Below, piece by piece: positions 30,360 through 38,829 of a stretch of 64,000 nt of DNA. This stretch comes from Frondihabitans sp. PhB188 (GTDB taxonomy: Bacteria; Actinomycetota; Actinomycetes; Actinomycetales; Microbacteriaceae), in NCBI RefSeq assembly GCF_003752365.1, contig NZ_RJUO01000003.1:248001-312000 (forward strand). Reading direction: 5' to 3'. The translations under genes and the position numbers were made by a program. The notes below the pieces were generated by a model, which worked only from the letters and a program-made list of their open reading frames with translations, had not been told where the DNA came from and made no database searches. Numbering within the stretch: the first letter of the stretch is position 1; every line of letters begins with the position of its first letter.

Positions 30360-30689
30360 GGAGCGGCGGCGGCGCTGCTCGCGGACGTAGTCGGCGGCGC
30401 TGAACGCCTCGAGAAGGGGCGGCAGGTGGTCGGCGCCGAGCCCGGAGACGAACGCGGCCGGGTCGGCGTCGAGGACTGCGGCGAGCCGCACGATCGTGTG
30501 GAGCACCGGGTTGCCGATGCCGCGCTCGATCTTGCCGTAGTTCGAGACGTTCATGCCGGCGAGGTGCGCCACCTCGTCCTGGCTCAGGCCGAGGCGGAGG
30601 CGCTCGGTGCGAACACGCTCACCGAACAGTCGCGAGGCTTCAGACGCTGGATCAGGCACACCCCATGGATACGCGACTGGCTCTCGCAT
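30357..30689 (-). CDS. XRE-family helix-turn-helix regulator
   Basis: This 110-aa DNA-binding protein has an HTH at about residues 26-80. GERVRTERLRLGLSQDEVAHLAGMNVSNYGKIERG covers helices one to four, and VRLAAVLDADPAAF covers helix five. The short C-terminus is basic. ATG 30689 gives a short leader before the HTH; a later GTG is possible. An AT-rich inverted repeat lies directly upstream, so self-regulation is likely. Its place in the middle of the envelope polymer genes suggests it may control them, but that is inference. Confidence 0.85.
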   Translation of the reverse strand: MREPVAYPWGVPDPASEASRLFGERVRTERLRLGLSQDEVAHLAGMNVSNYGKIERGIGNPVLHTIVRLAAVLDADPAAFVSGLGADHLPPLLEAFSAADYVREQRRRRS

Positions 30690-30697
30690 GTCCAGAC

Positions 30698-30733
30698 TAT
30701 ATAGAATCAGGCGCTTTATGCCTCATTTATATA
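30698..30733 (-). promoter_or_regulatory. AT-rich imperfect inverted repeat, probable XRE operator/promoter
   Basis: The left arm TATATAGAATCAGGC (30698-30712) and right arm GCCTCATTTATATA (30720-30733) are inverted with few mismatches around a 7-nt centre. The segment is strikingly AT-rich for this genome and lies 9 nt upstream of the XRE start. It could serve as both -10 element and operator. Confidence 0.55.
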
Positions 30734-30751
30734 TGCCTTTTGAAGTCGGGG

Positions 30752-32056
30752 TCAGAGGGAGTCGAGATCGTCATCACCGCGTGCGAGGAGATCCTCGCCG
30801 GTGCCGATCTCCGAGCCTGCCGCGTCGTCCGCCAGGGGCTGGGCACGGTCGTACTCGCGCCATCGGTCGATGAGAACGTCGACGGCCGCCTCGAAGCGCC
30901 GGGTGGCCTCACCTGGGGTCGTGTCGCCGAAGTGGTGCTCAGCCCAGAAGTCGAGGCGCGAGCGGGCGTCCTCGTCGCCGAGGACGGCCGCGACGAGCTG
31001 CTCGATATCGCCGGCCTGGTCGGCGGCGACCCACTCCGCCGAGCCGAGGTACCCGCCCTCGTCGACTTCTGCCGCCGGCGAGACCGGCCGCGTGACGAGG
31101 AGGGGCTTGCCGGTCGCGAGCCGGTCGTAGACCATCGCCGAGATGTCGGTGATGGCGACGTCGGCCACGGCGAGCTGCCAGCCGAGCTCCGGGCCGTCGT
31201 CGTAGACGTGCTGGGCGGCCGGATCACGGCGGTTGGCCTCGTCGATCGCCCGGACGATGCCCTCGTGAGCGGCCTTGTACCCGGCGTCGAGGACGCCGCT
31301 GCGCGGATGAGGGCGGTAGACGACGCGATGGCGTCCTGTTGCGAGCAGGGCGGGCACGAGCGCCGCGTGGGTCGCGATCGACCCGTAGGCGGCCGCTGCG
31401 CGGTCGCCCTCCCACGTCGGCGCGTAGAGCACGACGATGCGGTCGTCGGGTGTGAACGGCAGGACGCCGGCGAAGTGGTCGGCCTGCGGGCGGCCGATCA
31501 TGATCGCCCTGCGGTCGAGGTCGTAGTCCCAGAGCTTCGCGCCGAGGCGCTGCAGAGCCGCCTTTCCGGCGACGAACGCATAGTCGTACGACTTGAACTG
31601 GTTCGTCGTCATGTACATCTTGTCGCTCTCGCCGTGGTTGACGAAGACGTGCCACATGCGCCCGTACCGCATCATCTGGAAGTTGCGGGAGTTCTGGTTG
31701 ACGTACAGCGTCATGGCGATCGGGTGGGCCTCGACGAATGCCTCGAGGTCGACGACCTGGCGGGCGTAGACGACCGGCACCGGCGACTCGTCGACAAGGG
31801 CCAGCATGGTGGCAGGATTGCGCACGACGATGGCCACCGGCACGGTCTCGGCCAGATGCGCGAGAGGTCCGTACCACTGGCGGATCTGGTAGAGGTTCAC
31901 GGCGCCGTCGGCGAAGTAGACGGCGACGCGGACCGTCCCCGGAGCGGGCGCGACAGCCCGGACGTCGCGCCGGGCCAGATCGCGGCGGTTCCTGCGCGAG
32001 ACGAGCAGGCGTCGGGCGAGACCGATGCCGAGTCCGAGATCTCGGAGAAGAGGCAC
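30752..32056 (-). CDS. CDP-glycerol glycerophosphotransferase family protein (TagF/TagB-like)
   Basis: This 434-aa cytoplasmic protein resembles enzymes that transfer glycerol-phosphate or another polyol-phosphate from CDP donors onto a lipid-linked acceptor. Family blocks include FVNHGESDKMYMTTNQFKSYDY (HGE in place of the usual HG), the segment VLYAPTWEGD near residue 220, HRVVYRPHPRSG with the conserved HP, and the C-terminal DVAITDISAMVYDRLATGKPLL. The last acts as the SD-S motif for nucleotide binding. It ends the minus-strand envelope gene group. The polymer type (glycerol-, ribitol- or other phosphate) cannot be set from sequence. Confidence 0.85.
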   Translation of the reverse strand: MPLLRDLGLGIGLARRLLVSRRNRRDLARRDVRAVAPAPGTVRVAVYFADGAVNLYQIRQWYGPLAHLAETVPVAIVVRNPATMLALVDESPVPVVYARQVVDLEAFVEAHPIAMTLYVNQNSRNFQMMRYGRMWHVFVNHGESDKMYMTTNQFKSYDYAFVAGKAALQRLGAKLWDYDLDRRAIMIGRPQADHFAGVLPFTPDDRIVVLYAPTWEGDRAAAAYGSIATHAALVPALLATGRHRVVYRPHPRSGVLDAGYKAAHEGIVRAIDEANRRDPAAQHVYDDGPELGWQLAVADVAITDISAMVYDRLATGKPLLVTRPVSPAAEVDEGGYLGSAEWVAADQAGDIEQLVAAVLGDEDARSRLDFWAEHHFGDTTPGEATRRFEAAVDVLIDRWREYDRAQPLADDAAGSEIGTGEDLLARGDDDLDSL

Positions 32057-32116
32057 TGGGGCTCCGTTCGAATCGGGGGTGTCAGCGGGCGGTGGTGGGG
32101 ACGGCGGGGTGGGTCG

Positions 32117-32998
32117 TCACAGGACGGGCGGGCGGCCTGCGCGGGCCATTCGGAGGACGGTCCGCCACCCCATGGAACGCCGTCCACCCGGGGAGGTCGC
32201 CCAGCCCTCGCGCCAGCCCGCGAACCACGGGCCCAGGCGATCGGGGCGGCGCGCCCAACGGAGCACCTGCACGCCCGTCCAGGACGCCACGTAGACGGGC
32301 ACGAGCGGCCACGGCAGGTTGCGCTTGGCGAGCCAGACGCGGTTGCGCGCGTTGAGGCGGTAGTACTGGCTGTGGCGGGCAGGATCGATGGCCGGGTGGT
32401 GCGCGGTCAGATCGCCGGCGTACCAGACCCGCTTGCCCTGGGCCCAGACGCGCCAGGCGAGCTCGATTCCCTCGTGCGCGTAGAAGTACGGCTCGCCCCA
32501 GCCGCCGCAGGCGTCGAAGACGGCTCGCGGCATCAGGGTCGCTCCCTCCCACACCGAGAACACGTCGCTCGAATCGGTGGCGGAGCCCTTCCGCAGTCGC
32601 GGGATCCAGCGCCTCGGGTCTCCCGCTCCTGCCGGGTCGGTGACCCGGGGCTGGAGGAGTCCGATATCGCCCGCCCTCTCGACGAGGCGAACGGCATCGG
32701 CGAGGAAGGTCGGCGACGAGAGCGAGGCGTCGTCGTCGAGGAAGAAGATCCAGTCGCCTGACACGGTCTCGGCGCCGCGGTTGCGCCCGGCGGGGATGCC
32801 GACGTTGTCGGGAAGGACCAGGGCGCGGACTCCGGCGGGCAGCGGCCCCGTTCCTGCGCCGTTGCCCACGCAGACCACGTCGAGCTCGACGCCCTCCTGC
32901 GACTGCACCGACGCGAGGCCCCGGAGGAGGTCGTCGGGTCGGCGACCCTGCGTCAGGCTGACCACGCCGATCGAGGGTCGCCCTGCGACAGGGGTCAG
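32117..32998 (-). CDS. Family 2 glycosyltransferase
   Basis: This GT-A glycosyltransferase is 293 aa from the proposed start. The first strand IGVVSLTQGRRPDDLLRGLASV is followed by a nucleotide-binding Asp and the metal motif FLDDDASL (DDD) near residue 93. The acceptor region has WGEPYFYAHEGIELAWRVW, in which ED/Q-type residues are HEGIE. No ATG, GTG or TTG precedes the first strand in frame. I therefore propose CTG 32998, which overlaps the upstream stop as CTGA. GTG 32965 is the conservative alternative (282 aa) but would remove part of the first strand. Confidence 0.85.
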   Translation of the reverse strand: MTPVAGRPSIGVVSLTQGRRPDDLLRGLASVQSQEGVELDVVCVGNGAGTGPLPAGVRALVLPDNVGIPAGRNRGAETVSGDWIFFLDDDASLSSPTFLADAVRLVERAGDIGLLQPRVTDPAGAGDPRRWIPRLRKGSATDSSDVFSVWEGATLMPRAVFDACGGWGEPYFYAHEGIELAWRVWAQGKRVWYAGDLTAHHPAIDPARHSQYYRLNARNRVWLAKRNLPWPLVPVYVASWTGVQVLRWARRPDRLGPWFAGWREGWATSPGGRRSMGWRTVLRMARAGRPPVL

Positions 32999-33804
32999 GA
33001 GCGCACCCGCTTCGACGACATGATCGCGACGAAGTGGCCGAGCAGGGCGAGCAGCGACAGCGGCACGAGCACCTGGAGGGCGATGCGGTCGACCGTCATC
33101 TGGCCAGCGAACAGGCCGACGACCGAGATCGCGAAGATGATGATCGTGAGCTCGACCGAGTGGTACAGGCGGTGGAACGGCACGAAGCGCGCGACCGAAC
33201 GCGCCCGGGCCAGCAGGCGTCCGCTGGGGACGGTGATGCCGCCGCGCTTGTCTTCGAGCTTGTCGAGCCCGGCGTTCGCACGGGCGACGTGGACCATGTC
33301 GTTCAGGGCCTTGTTCAGCACGATGACGAGCGCCAGGGCGAGGCCCAGGGTGGTCCAGCGGTAGTCGGCCGGGACCTGGAACGGGAAACCCGCCGCGCGG
33401 ATGCCCAGCATCACGGGGATCAGCGCCTCGGTCGTGTAATGGCCGACCTTGTCGAGGAAGACGCCCGCCGGCGACGACGTGCTGCGCCAGCGCGCGACCT
33501 CGCCGTCGCAGCAGTCGATGAGCATCTGCACCTGGCCGAGCACCAGCGCGAGCGCCGGACCGGCGATGCCGGGGATGAGCAGCGAGAAGGCGGTCGCCCA
33601 GCCGGCGAGGATCATGAAGCCGGTGACGCCGTTCGCCGTGATGCTCGTCTTCAGGAAGACCCAGGTGAGGTAGGGCGACACGTCGCGGAGGTAGAGCGAC
33701 GCGGTCCAGTGCTCGGCGTTCGCCCGGCTGCGGACCTCGGGCGGCTGCGCGACGCGCTTGAGCTCGGCGATCGACGACGGTCTCGATCGTGTGGGTGTCG
33801 ACAT
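32995..33804 (-). CDS. CDP-alcohol phosphatidyltransferase family protein
   Basis: This 269-aa membrane enzyme has about six helices. The CDP-alcohol motif is at residues 97-122: D97, D100-G101, A104-R105, G114 and D118. The position of the fourth Asp is His122 (FLDKVGH). The family moves a phospho-alcohol or phosphatidyl group from a CDP donor. With a nucleotidyltransferase at 26686, a role in making a CDP-alcohol-derived lipid or polyol head group is plausible. It lies between two glycosyltransferase genes and overlaps the downstream one by 4 nt. Confidence 0.87.
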   Translation of the reverse strand: MSTPTRSRPSSIAELKRVAQPPEVRSRANAEHWTASLYLRDVSPYLTWVFLKTSITANGVTGFMILAGWATAFSLLIPGIAGPALALVLGQVQMLIDCCDGEVARWRSTSSPAGVFLDKVGHYTTEALIPVMLGIRAAGFPFQVPADYRWTTLGLALALVIVLNKALNDMVHVARANAGLDKLEDKRGGITVPSGRLLARARSVARFVPFHRLYHSVELTIIIFAISVVGLFAGQMTVDRIALQVLVPLSLLALLGHFVAIMSSKRVRS

Positions 33805-33810
33805 GCTTGC

Positions 33811-34854
33811 TTATCTTCCGACGTGCGCGGTGATGTTCTTGGTGAGTTTCAGGAACCCGGCGAAGAAGCCCGTTCCCCACCCGAAGTGGATGCACGGCAA
33901 GACTACGAGAAACCAGAGCTTGGCCCGGCCGCTCTCGTCTCGGGCGGCGGTGAACGTCGCCGCCACGACGAAGACGGCGTAGACGGCGGGCGCGACGAAG
34001 CCGAGGAGGAGCCAGCCGGCCCACGACCCCGTGGCTGCGCCCACGATCCCGACGAGGCCGGCGATCAGGCCCACGGTCACGGCAGCGACCATGACCGGAG
34101 GCACGAGGTACCGCAGGGAGCTCGACGAGGGGAAGCGCCGCACGAGCTCGCCGCGCCAGATGCCGGTCGCGACGAACTGCCGCACGAGGGTGCGCAGGCT
34201 CGGGCGAGGGCGGTAGGTGACCGTCAGGTGCGGGGTGAACCACACCGTGCCGCCGGTCGCCCGGAGGCGCCGGTTGAGCTCCCAGTCCTGGCCGCGCTTG
34301 ATGTTCTCGTCGAACAGGCCGACCTCGATCAGGCGATGGCGCTGGAAGACGCCCAGGTAGGCCGTCTCGGCCGGGCCCTCCTTGCCGCCGACGTGGTGCG
34401 GAGTGCCGCCCAGCCCGACGCGGCTGCCGTAGGCGCGGGCGACGGCCTTCTCGAACGGCGTGCGGCCCTCGGCGCGCATGATGCCGCCGACGTTGTCGGC
34501 GCCGGAGCGCAGGAGCGTCTCGACTGCGACGCGCGTGTAATCGGTCGGCAGCACCGAGTGGGCGTCGACGCGGATGGTCACCGGGTGCTTCGACGCCTCG
34601 ATGGCGACGTTGAGACCGGCCGGCGTCGACCCGACGGGGTTCGGGATGCTGCGGAGGCGCGGGTCGGAGGCGGCGAGACGCGCGACGACCTCGTTCGTGC
34701 CGTCGACGCTCGGGCCGAGCGCGAGGATGACCTCGAAGGGGCCCTCGTGATCCTGCGCCACCAGGCTCGCGACAGCGGACTCGATCTCGCGGACCTCGTT
34801 CAGAACGGGCATGACGTACGAGACCCCGACGGTGCGGCTGTCTTCACTGCTCAT
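33811..34854 (-). CDS. Membrane-associated family 2 glycosyltransferase
   Basis: This 347-aa protein has an N-terminal GT-A domain. VSYVMPVLNEVREIESAVASL is the first strand and helix, IRVDAHSVLP carries the DxD-like Asp, and RGQDWELNRRLR (about 205-216) is the acceptor-side motif. About three to four membrane helices follow at the C-terminus (about 240-330). This arrangement resembles glycosyltransferases acting on lipid-linked sugars. ATG 34854 was chosen because the preceding residues look non-coding. It is the first gene of the minus-strand envelope group, which continues with CDP-alcohol transferase, GT2 and the TagF-like gene. Confidence 0.87.
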   Translation of the reverse strand: MSSEDSRTVGVSYVMPVLNEVREIESAVASLVAQDHEGPFEVILALGPSVDGTNEVVARLAASDPRLRSIPNPVGSTPAGLNVAIEASKHPVTIRVDAHSVLPTDYTRVAVETLLRSGADNVGGIMRAEGRTPFEKAVARAYGSRVGLGGTPHHVGGKEGPAETAYLGVFQRHRLIEVGLFDENIKRGQDWELNRRLRATGGTVWFTPHLTVTYRPRPSLRTLVRQFVATGIWRGELVRRFPSSSSLRYLVPPVMVAAVTVGLIAGLVGIVGAATGSWAGWLLLGFVAPAVYAVFVVAATFTAARDESGRAKLWFLVVLPCIHFGWGTGFFAGFLKLTKNITAHVGR

Positions 34855-34957
34855 GGCGTCCTGGGATTCGAAGCGCGACCAGGCGGCGGCGCGGGCATGG
34901 ACCACGCGACCGGCCGGTCGCCGTCCGCGGAAATCCGGACGAGCCTATCAGGACGCC

Positions 34958-36634
34958 TCAGGCCTTGAGGGTTCCCAGGTCGACCGTGAGCGACTTCGTG
35001 CTGCCGTCGCGGATGTACGTCAGCGACGCCGTCGAGCCGCCCGCCAGCGTGCGCACCTGGGCGGTGAGGTCGGTCGCCCCGGTGATCGGGATGCCGTCGA
35101 ACTTGGTGACGATGTCGCCCGCGCGCAGGCCGGCGGTCTCGGCGGCGCCGCCCGACGTCAGCGACTTGATGAGGGCGCCGGTGTGAGTGGCCGAGGTGTC
35201 GTTGGTCGAGTCGTCGACGCTCGCGCCGAGGAGTCCGTGAGTGGCTGACCCGGTGTCCTTGATGTCGTTGGCCACGCGCTCGACCAGGTTGGCCGGGATC
35301 GAGAAGCCGACGCCGATGCTGCCCGAGGCGCTCGACGACGAGCTCGAGCTGCCCGCGCTCGCGATCGCGACGTTGATGCCGATCAGCTTGCCGTCGGTGT
35401 CGAGCAGGGCTCCGCCCGAGTTGCCGGGGTTGATGCTGGCGTCGGTCTGGATGACGGGGAGCGAGATGGTCGAGCTGGTCGAGGTCGACGAGCCGCTGCC
35501 GTTGTCGAAGCTGAACGGGCCCTGGCCGTTGTTCTCGCTGCCGGACGACGAGTCGTCGCTCGAGTCGGGTGCGGCCGACGATGCGACCGTGATGCTGCGG
35601 TTGAGCGTCGACACGATGCCGTCGGTGACGGTGTTCGAGAGGCCGAGCGGAGCCCCGATCGCGACGGTGGTGTCGCCGACGTTCAGCTTCGACGAGTCGG
35701 CGAAGGCGATCGGGGTGAGCCCGGTCGCGTCGATCTTGATGACGGCGAGGTCGACGAGGGGGTCGGTGCCGATGAGCTTTCCCGAGTAGAGCTGGCCGCC
35801 CGAGGTCGTGACCCGGATGGTGCCCTTGGCGCTGGCGCCGTCGAGCGTGACGACGTGCGTGTTCGTCACGATGTAGCCGTCGCCGGTGAGGACCACGCCC
35901 GAGCCGGTGCCGGCGGAGGTTCCGGCGGCGACGTCGATCGTCACGACCGACGGGGTCGCCTTCGCCGCCACGGCCGTGATGAGCGAGGCGTCTTTGTAGT
36001 GGCCGATCGAGAGCGTGTCGGAGGTGCCGCCGGTGGCGTCGTTCGAGCCGCGTGCGCCGAACAGCGCGTAGCCGCCGGTGGCGACGAGGGCGCCGATCAC
36101 CGCGGCGACGACGGCGACGGCGACGAAGCCGCCCAGGCCGCGGCGGCGCGGACGGCGGGCGTCGGGCGCCTGCCAGCCGGAGGGCGCGGCCGAGGCCGTC
36201 GCGGCGTCGTACGACCAGGCACCCGGGGCGGCCGGGTTCACGTCGGCCTGCGGGGAGTTCGACAGTCCGGCGTACGCGGCCGAGTTCGAGCCGGCGTAGG
36301 CGGCATGGTCGAGCGACGGCGGGGCGTGGTGCGCGCCGTCGGGCGCGGCGAAGCCCGTGTACGGCTTCGTGTCGGCGAGGGGCGCCGGGGTCTCGCCGGG
36401 AAGCGGCGGGGCACCGAGGGCCGGCGGTGCGGTCGGCTCGGCGGGCCCGGTCGGCGTCTCGCCGGCAATCGGCTCGGTCGGCTGCTCGGCCCCGGGCGCG
36501 GCCGTCGACTGCTCCCCTGTCTGACGAGAGGCCTCGTGAGGTGCCTGCCAGGCGTTCCGACCGTTCTCTGAGCCCCTGCCCGCTTCGCTGCCGGCGGCGT
36601 TGTCGGGGGTCTGCGGATCGGTGGGATCGGTCAT
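34958..36634 (-). CDS. HtrA/DegP-like serine protease (S1C) with PDZ domain
   Basis: This 558-aa membrane-anchored protease has a long Pro/Ala-rich cytosolic N-terminus (1-160) and one membrane helix (about 168-193). A trypsin-like domain follows with His260 (VTNTHVV), Asp295 (PLVDLAVIK) and Ser406 (PGNSGGAL). A Ser-rich acidic insertion lies at about 353-388, before the catalytic Ser. A PDZ domain occupies about 465-555. It should act on misfolded or envelope proteins outside the membrane, as HtrA proteins do. It begins 60 nt from the divergent aminotransferase. Confidence 0.93.
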   Translation of the reverse strand: MTDPTDPQTPDNAAGSEAGRGSENGRNAWQAPHEASRQTGEQSTAAPGAEQPTEPIAGETPTGPAEPTAPPALGAPPLPGETPAPLADTKPYTGFAAPDGAHHAPPSLDHAAYAGSNSAAYAGLSNSPQADVNPAAPGAWSYDAATASAAPSGWQAPDARRPRRRGLGGFVAVAVVAAVIGALVATGGYALFGARGSNDATGGTSDTLSIGHYKDASLITAVAAKATPSVVTIDVAAGTSAGTGSGVVLTGDGYIVTNTHVVTLDGASAKGTIRVTTSGGQLYSGKLIGTDPLVDLAVIKIDATGLTPIAFADSSKLNVGDTTVAIGAPLGLSNTVTDGIVSTLNRSITVASSAAPDSSDDSSSGSENNGQGPFSFDNGSGSSTSTSSTISLPVIQTDASINPGNSGGALLDTDGKLIGINVAIASAGSSSSSSSASGSIGVGFSIPANLVERVANDIKDTGSATHGLLGASVDDSTNDTSATHTGALIKSLTSGGAAETAGLRAGDIVTKFDGIPITGATDLTAQVRTLAGGSTASLTYIRDGSTKSLTVDLGTLKA

Positions 36635-36694
36635 GGTGCCACATCATAGGCGGGCTGCGTAAGGGTCAGCCGAGAAGGACGTTACGGTGGGCAG

Positions 36695-37894
36695 ATGACC
36701 ACTCTCGCCCCCTGGGAGCGCGCAGCCCGTGGCGCCATGCTCCTCGATGCGTCCGGCCGCATGGCCCCCACGATCTTCGCCGAGATGTCGGCGCTGGCGC
36801 AGGCGACCGGCTCCCTCAACCTGGGGCAGGGGTTCCCCGACGAGGACGGCCCGGCCGAGGTGCTCGAGGCCGCTCGTCAGGCGATCACGGACGGCATCAA
36901 CCAGTACCCGCCGGGGCGCGGCATGCCCGTCCTCCTCGAAGCGGTGGCGGCGCACCAGAAGCGCTTCTACGGCATCGAGGTCGATCCGGGCAGCGAGGTG
37001 CTGGTCACAGCGGGCGCGACCGAGGCCATCGCGGCGACCCTCCTCGCCCTGGTCGACGCCGGCGACGAGGTCGTCACGCTCGAGCCGTTCTACGACTCGT
37101 ACGGCGCGGTCATCGGCCTGGCCCGCGGCGAGCACCGCACCGTCCCGCTCCGGGGTGACGAGTTCCGGGTCGATCCCGACGAGCTGCGCCGCGCGATCAC
37201 CGACAAGACGAAGGTGATCCTGCTCAACGACCCGCACAACCCGACCGGCTCCGTGCTCGACGCCGACACGAGGGCGCTCATCGTCGAGCTGGCGAACCGC
37301 CACGACGTCACCATCGTCTCGGACGAGGTCTACGAGCATCTCCTGTTCGACGGCGCGAAGCACGTGCCGATCTCCACTCTCCCGGGCGCCGCCGAGCGCA
37401 CCGTCACGATCTCGAGCGGGGGCAAGTCGTTCTCGACGACGGGCTGGAAGATCGGCTGGCTCAGCGCTCGACCCGAGCTCGTCAGCCAGATCCTCGCGGT
37501 CAAGCAGTTCCTCACCTACGTCAACGGCGCCCCGTTCCAGCCCGCGATCGCGGTCGGCCTCGGCCTCCCCGACTCCTACTTCGACCAGCTCGCCGCCACG
37601 CTCCAGCACAAGCGAGACCTGCTGCGCACGGGCCTCGAGGCCGCGGGGTTCACGGTGTCGCGCCCCCAGGGCTCCTACTTCGTCGTCGCCGACGCCCGCC
37701 CGCTCGGCTACACCGACGCGGTCGACCTCTGCCGCCGCCTGCCCGAGCTCGCCGGAGTCGTCGGGGTGCCGATCTCGGCGTTCTGCCACGCCGACCTGGC
37801 CGACGAGTACTCGTCGCTGGTGAGGTTCGCGTTCTGCAAGCGCACGGAGGTGCTCGAGCAGGCTGCTCGGCAGCTCGCCTCGCTCGGCGGGTAG
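36695..37894 (+). CDS. Class I/II PLP-dependent aminotransferase
   Basis: This 399-aa fold-type I aminotransferase has substrate region LNLGQGFPDEDGP, cofactor contacts TAGATEAIAA and LNDPHNPTGS (Asn182), VSDEVYEHL, and the Schiff-base Lys244 in SSGGKSFSTTGWKIGW. The sequence resembles kynurenine/methionine or DapC-type aminotransferases, so N-succinyl-diaminopimelate or glutamine-keto acid substrates are possible. The real substrate is unknown. It converges with the nitrilase gene across a strong hairpin. Confidence 0.9.
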   Translation: MTTLAPWERAARGAMLLDASGRMAPTIFAEMSALAQATGSLNLGQGFPDEDGPAEVLEAARQAITDGINQYPPGRGMPVLLEAVAAHQKRFYGIEVDPGSEVLVTAGATEAIAATLLALVDAGDEVVTLEPFYDSYGAVIGLARGEHRTVPLRGDEFRVDPDELRRAITDKTKVILLNDPHNPTGSVLDADTRALIVELANRHDVTIVSDEVYEHLLFDGAKHVPISTLPGAAERTVTISSGGKSFSTTGWKIGWLSARPELVSQILAVKQFLTYVNGAPFQPAIAVGLGLPDSYFDQLAATLQHKRDLLRTGLEAAGFTVSRPQGSYFVVADARPLGYTDAVDLCRRLPELAGVVGVPISAFCHADLADEYSSLVRFAFCKRTEVLEQAARQLASLGG

Positions 37895-37905
37895 GTCTTC
37901 TTCGG

Positions 37906-37931
37906 GACGCAGGAACTCGGGTTCCTGCGTC
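37906..37931. terminator. Bidirectional hairpin terminator
   Basis: The arms GACGCAGGAAC (37906-37916) and GTTCCTGCGTC (37921-37931) pair perfectly over 11 bp around a TCGG tetraloop. It lies between convergent stop codons at 37894 and 37943 and can serve both genes. There is no long T-tract, as is common in high-GC genomes. Confidence 0.75.
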
Positions 37932-37942
37932 GCATCTCGGGG

Positions 37943-38782
37943 CTACCCCGTGACGACGGGCGCGCCCTCGGCGACCCGGAACCGTCGCAGCGCGAGAGCG
38001 GGGTTCACCCGGCGCACGCCGTCGATCCGCGCCCGAGTCACCTCGCCGAGCGCGATGCCGGCCTCGTCGCCGATCGCGGCGATCTCGACGCCGAACGGAT
38101 CGACGACCATGCTGTTGCCGACGCCGACCGGGGGCACGTGGTCGGCGGCCGCGATGTACACGGTGTTCTCGATGGCTCGCGCAGTGACGAGCGTGCGCCA
38201 GTGGTGCTCCTTGAGCGGGCCGCGGACCCACTCGGCGGGCAGCAGCACCACCTCGACTCCCGCGTCGACGAGCGTGCGCGTCACCTCGGGGAAGCGGATG
38301 TCGTAGCAAGTCTGCAGCCCCACGATGAAGCCGCCGACCTCGAACGTCTCGGGCGCTTCGATGTCGCCCGGGACGACCCAGTCGGACTCCGTCGATCCGA
38401 ACGCGTCGTAGAGGTGCAGCTTGCGGTACGTCGCCACGACCGAGCCGGTGGGAGCGACCGCGACGAGCGTGTTCGAGAACCGGTCGGTGCCGGTCGACTG
38501 GACGAGACCGGCGACGACGTGGATGCCGAGACGGGCGGCGATCCGCCCCAGCCCCGTGACGAACGGCCCGTCGAGCGGCTGCGCGAGCTCGACGTAGCGC
38601 GGCCCCAGGTCGGGTTCGAAGAACGACGAGTACTCGGGGAAGACCGCGATGGCGGCGCCGCGGGCCGCTGCCCGCTCGGCCAGCCGCTCGATCTCGGCAA
38701 GGTTCGCCTCGGGGTCCGCGCCGGGGGCGAACTGCCCGACGGCTACGAGCATGCTGTCGCTGGATCGGGGATCGTCGCTCAT
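37943..38782 (-). CDS. Carbon-nitrogen hydrolase (nitrilase superfamily)
   Basis: This 279-aa amidohydrolase has the catalytic triad Glu50 (VFPEYSSF), Lys121 (YRKLHLYD) and Cys159 (QTCYDIRFPE). The spacing and the YRKxHLYD block resemble omega-amidase and deaminated-glutathione amidase-like members. A housekeeping or metabolite-repair role is possible but unproven. ATG 38782 gives a normal family N-terminus. Confidence 0.9.
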   Translation of the reverse strand: MSDDPRSSDSMLVAVGQFAPGADPEANLAEIERLAERAAARGAAIAVFPEYSSFFEPDLGPRYVELAQPLDGPFVTGLGRIAARLGIHVVAGLVQSTGTDRFSNTLVAVAPTGSVVATYRKLHLYDAFGSTESDWVVPGDIEAPETFEVGGFIVGLQTCYDIRFPEVTRTLVDAGVEVVLLPAEWVRGPLKEHHWRTLVTARAIENTVYIAAADHVPPVGVGNSMVVDPFGVEIAAIGDEAGIALGEVTRARIDGVRRVNPALALRRFRVAEGAPVVTG

Positions 38783-38829
38783 GCGGCCACTGTAGCCGTC
38801 GGGGCAAGACGGCGAGAGTGCCGTCGCGG

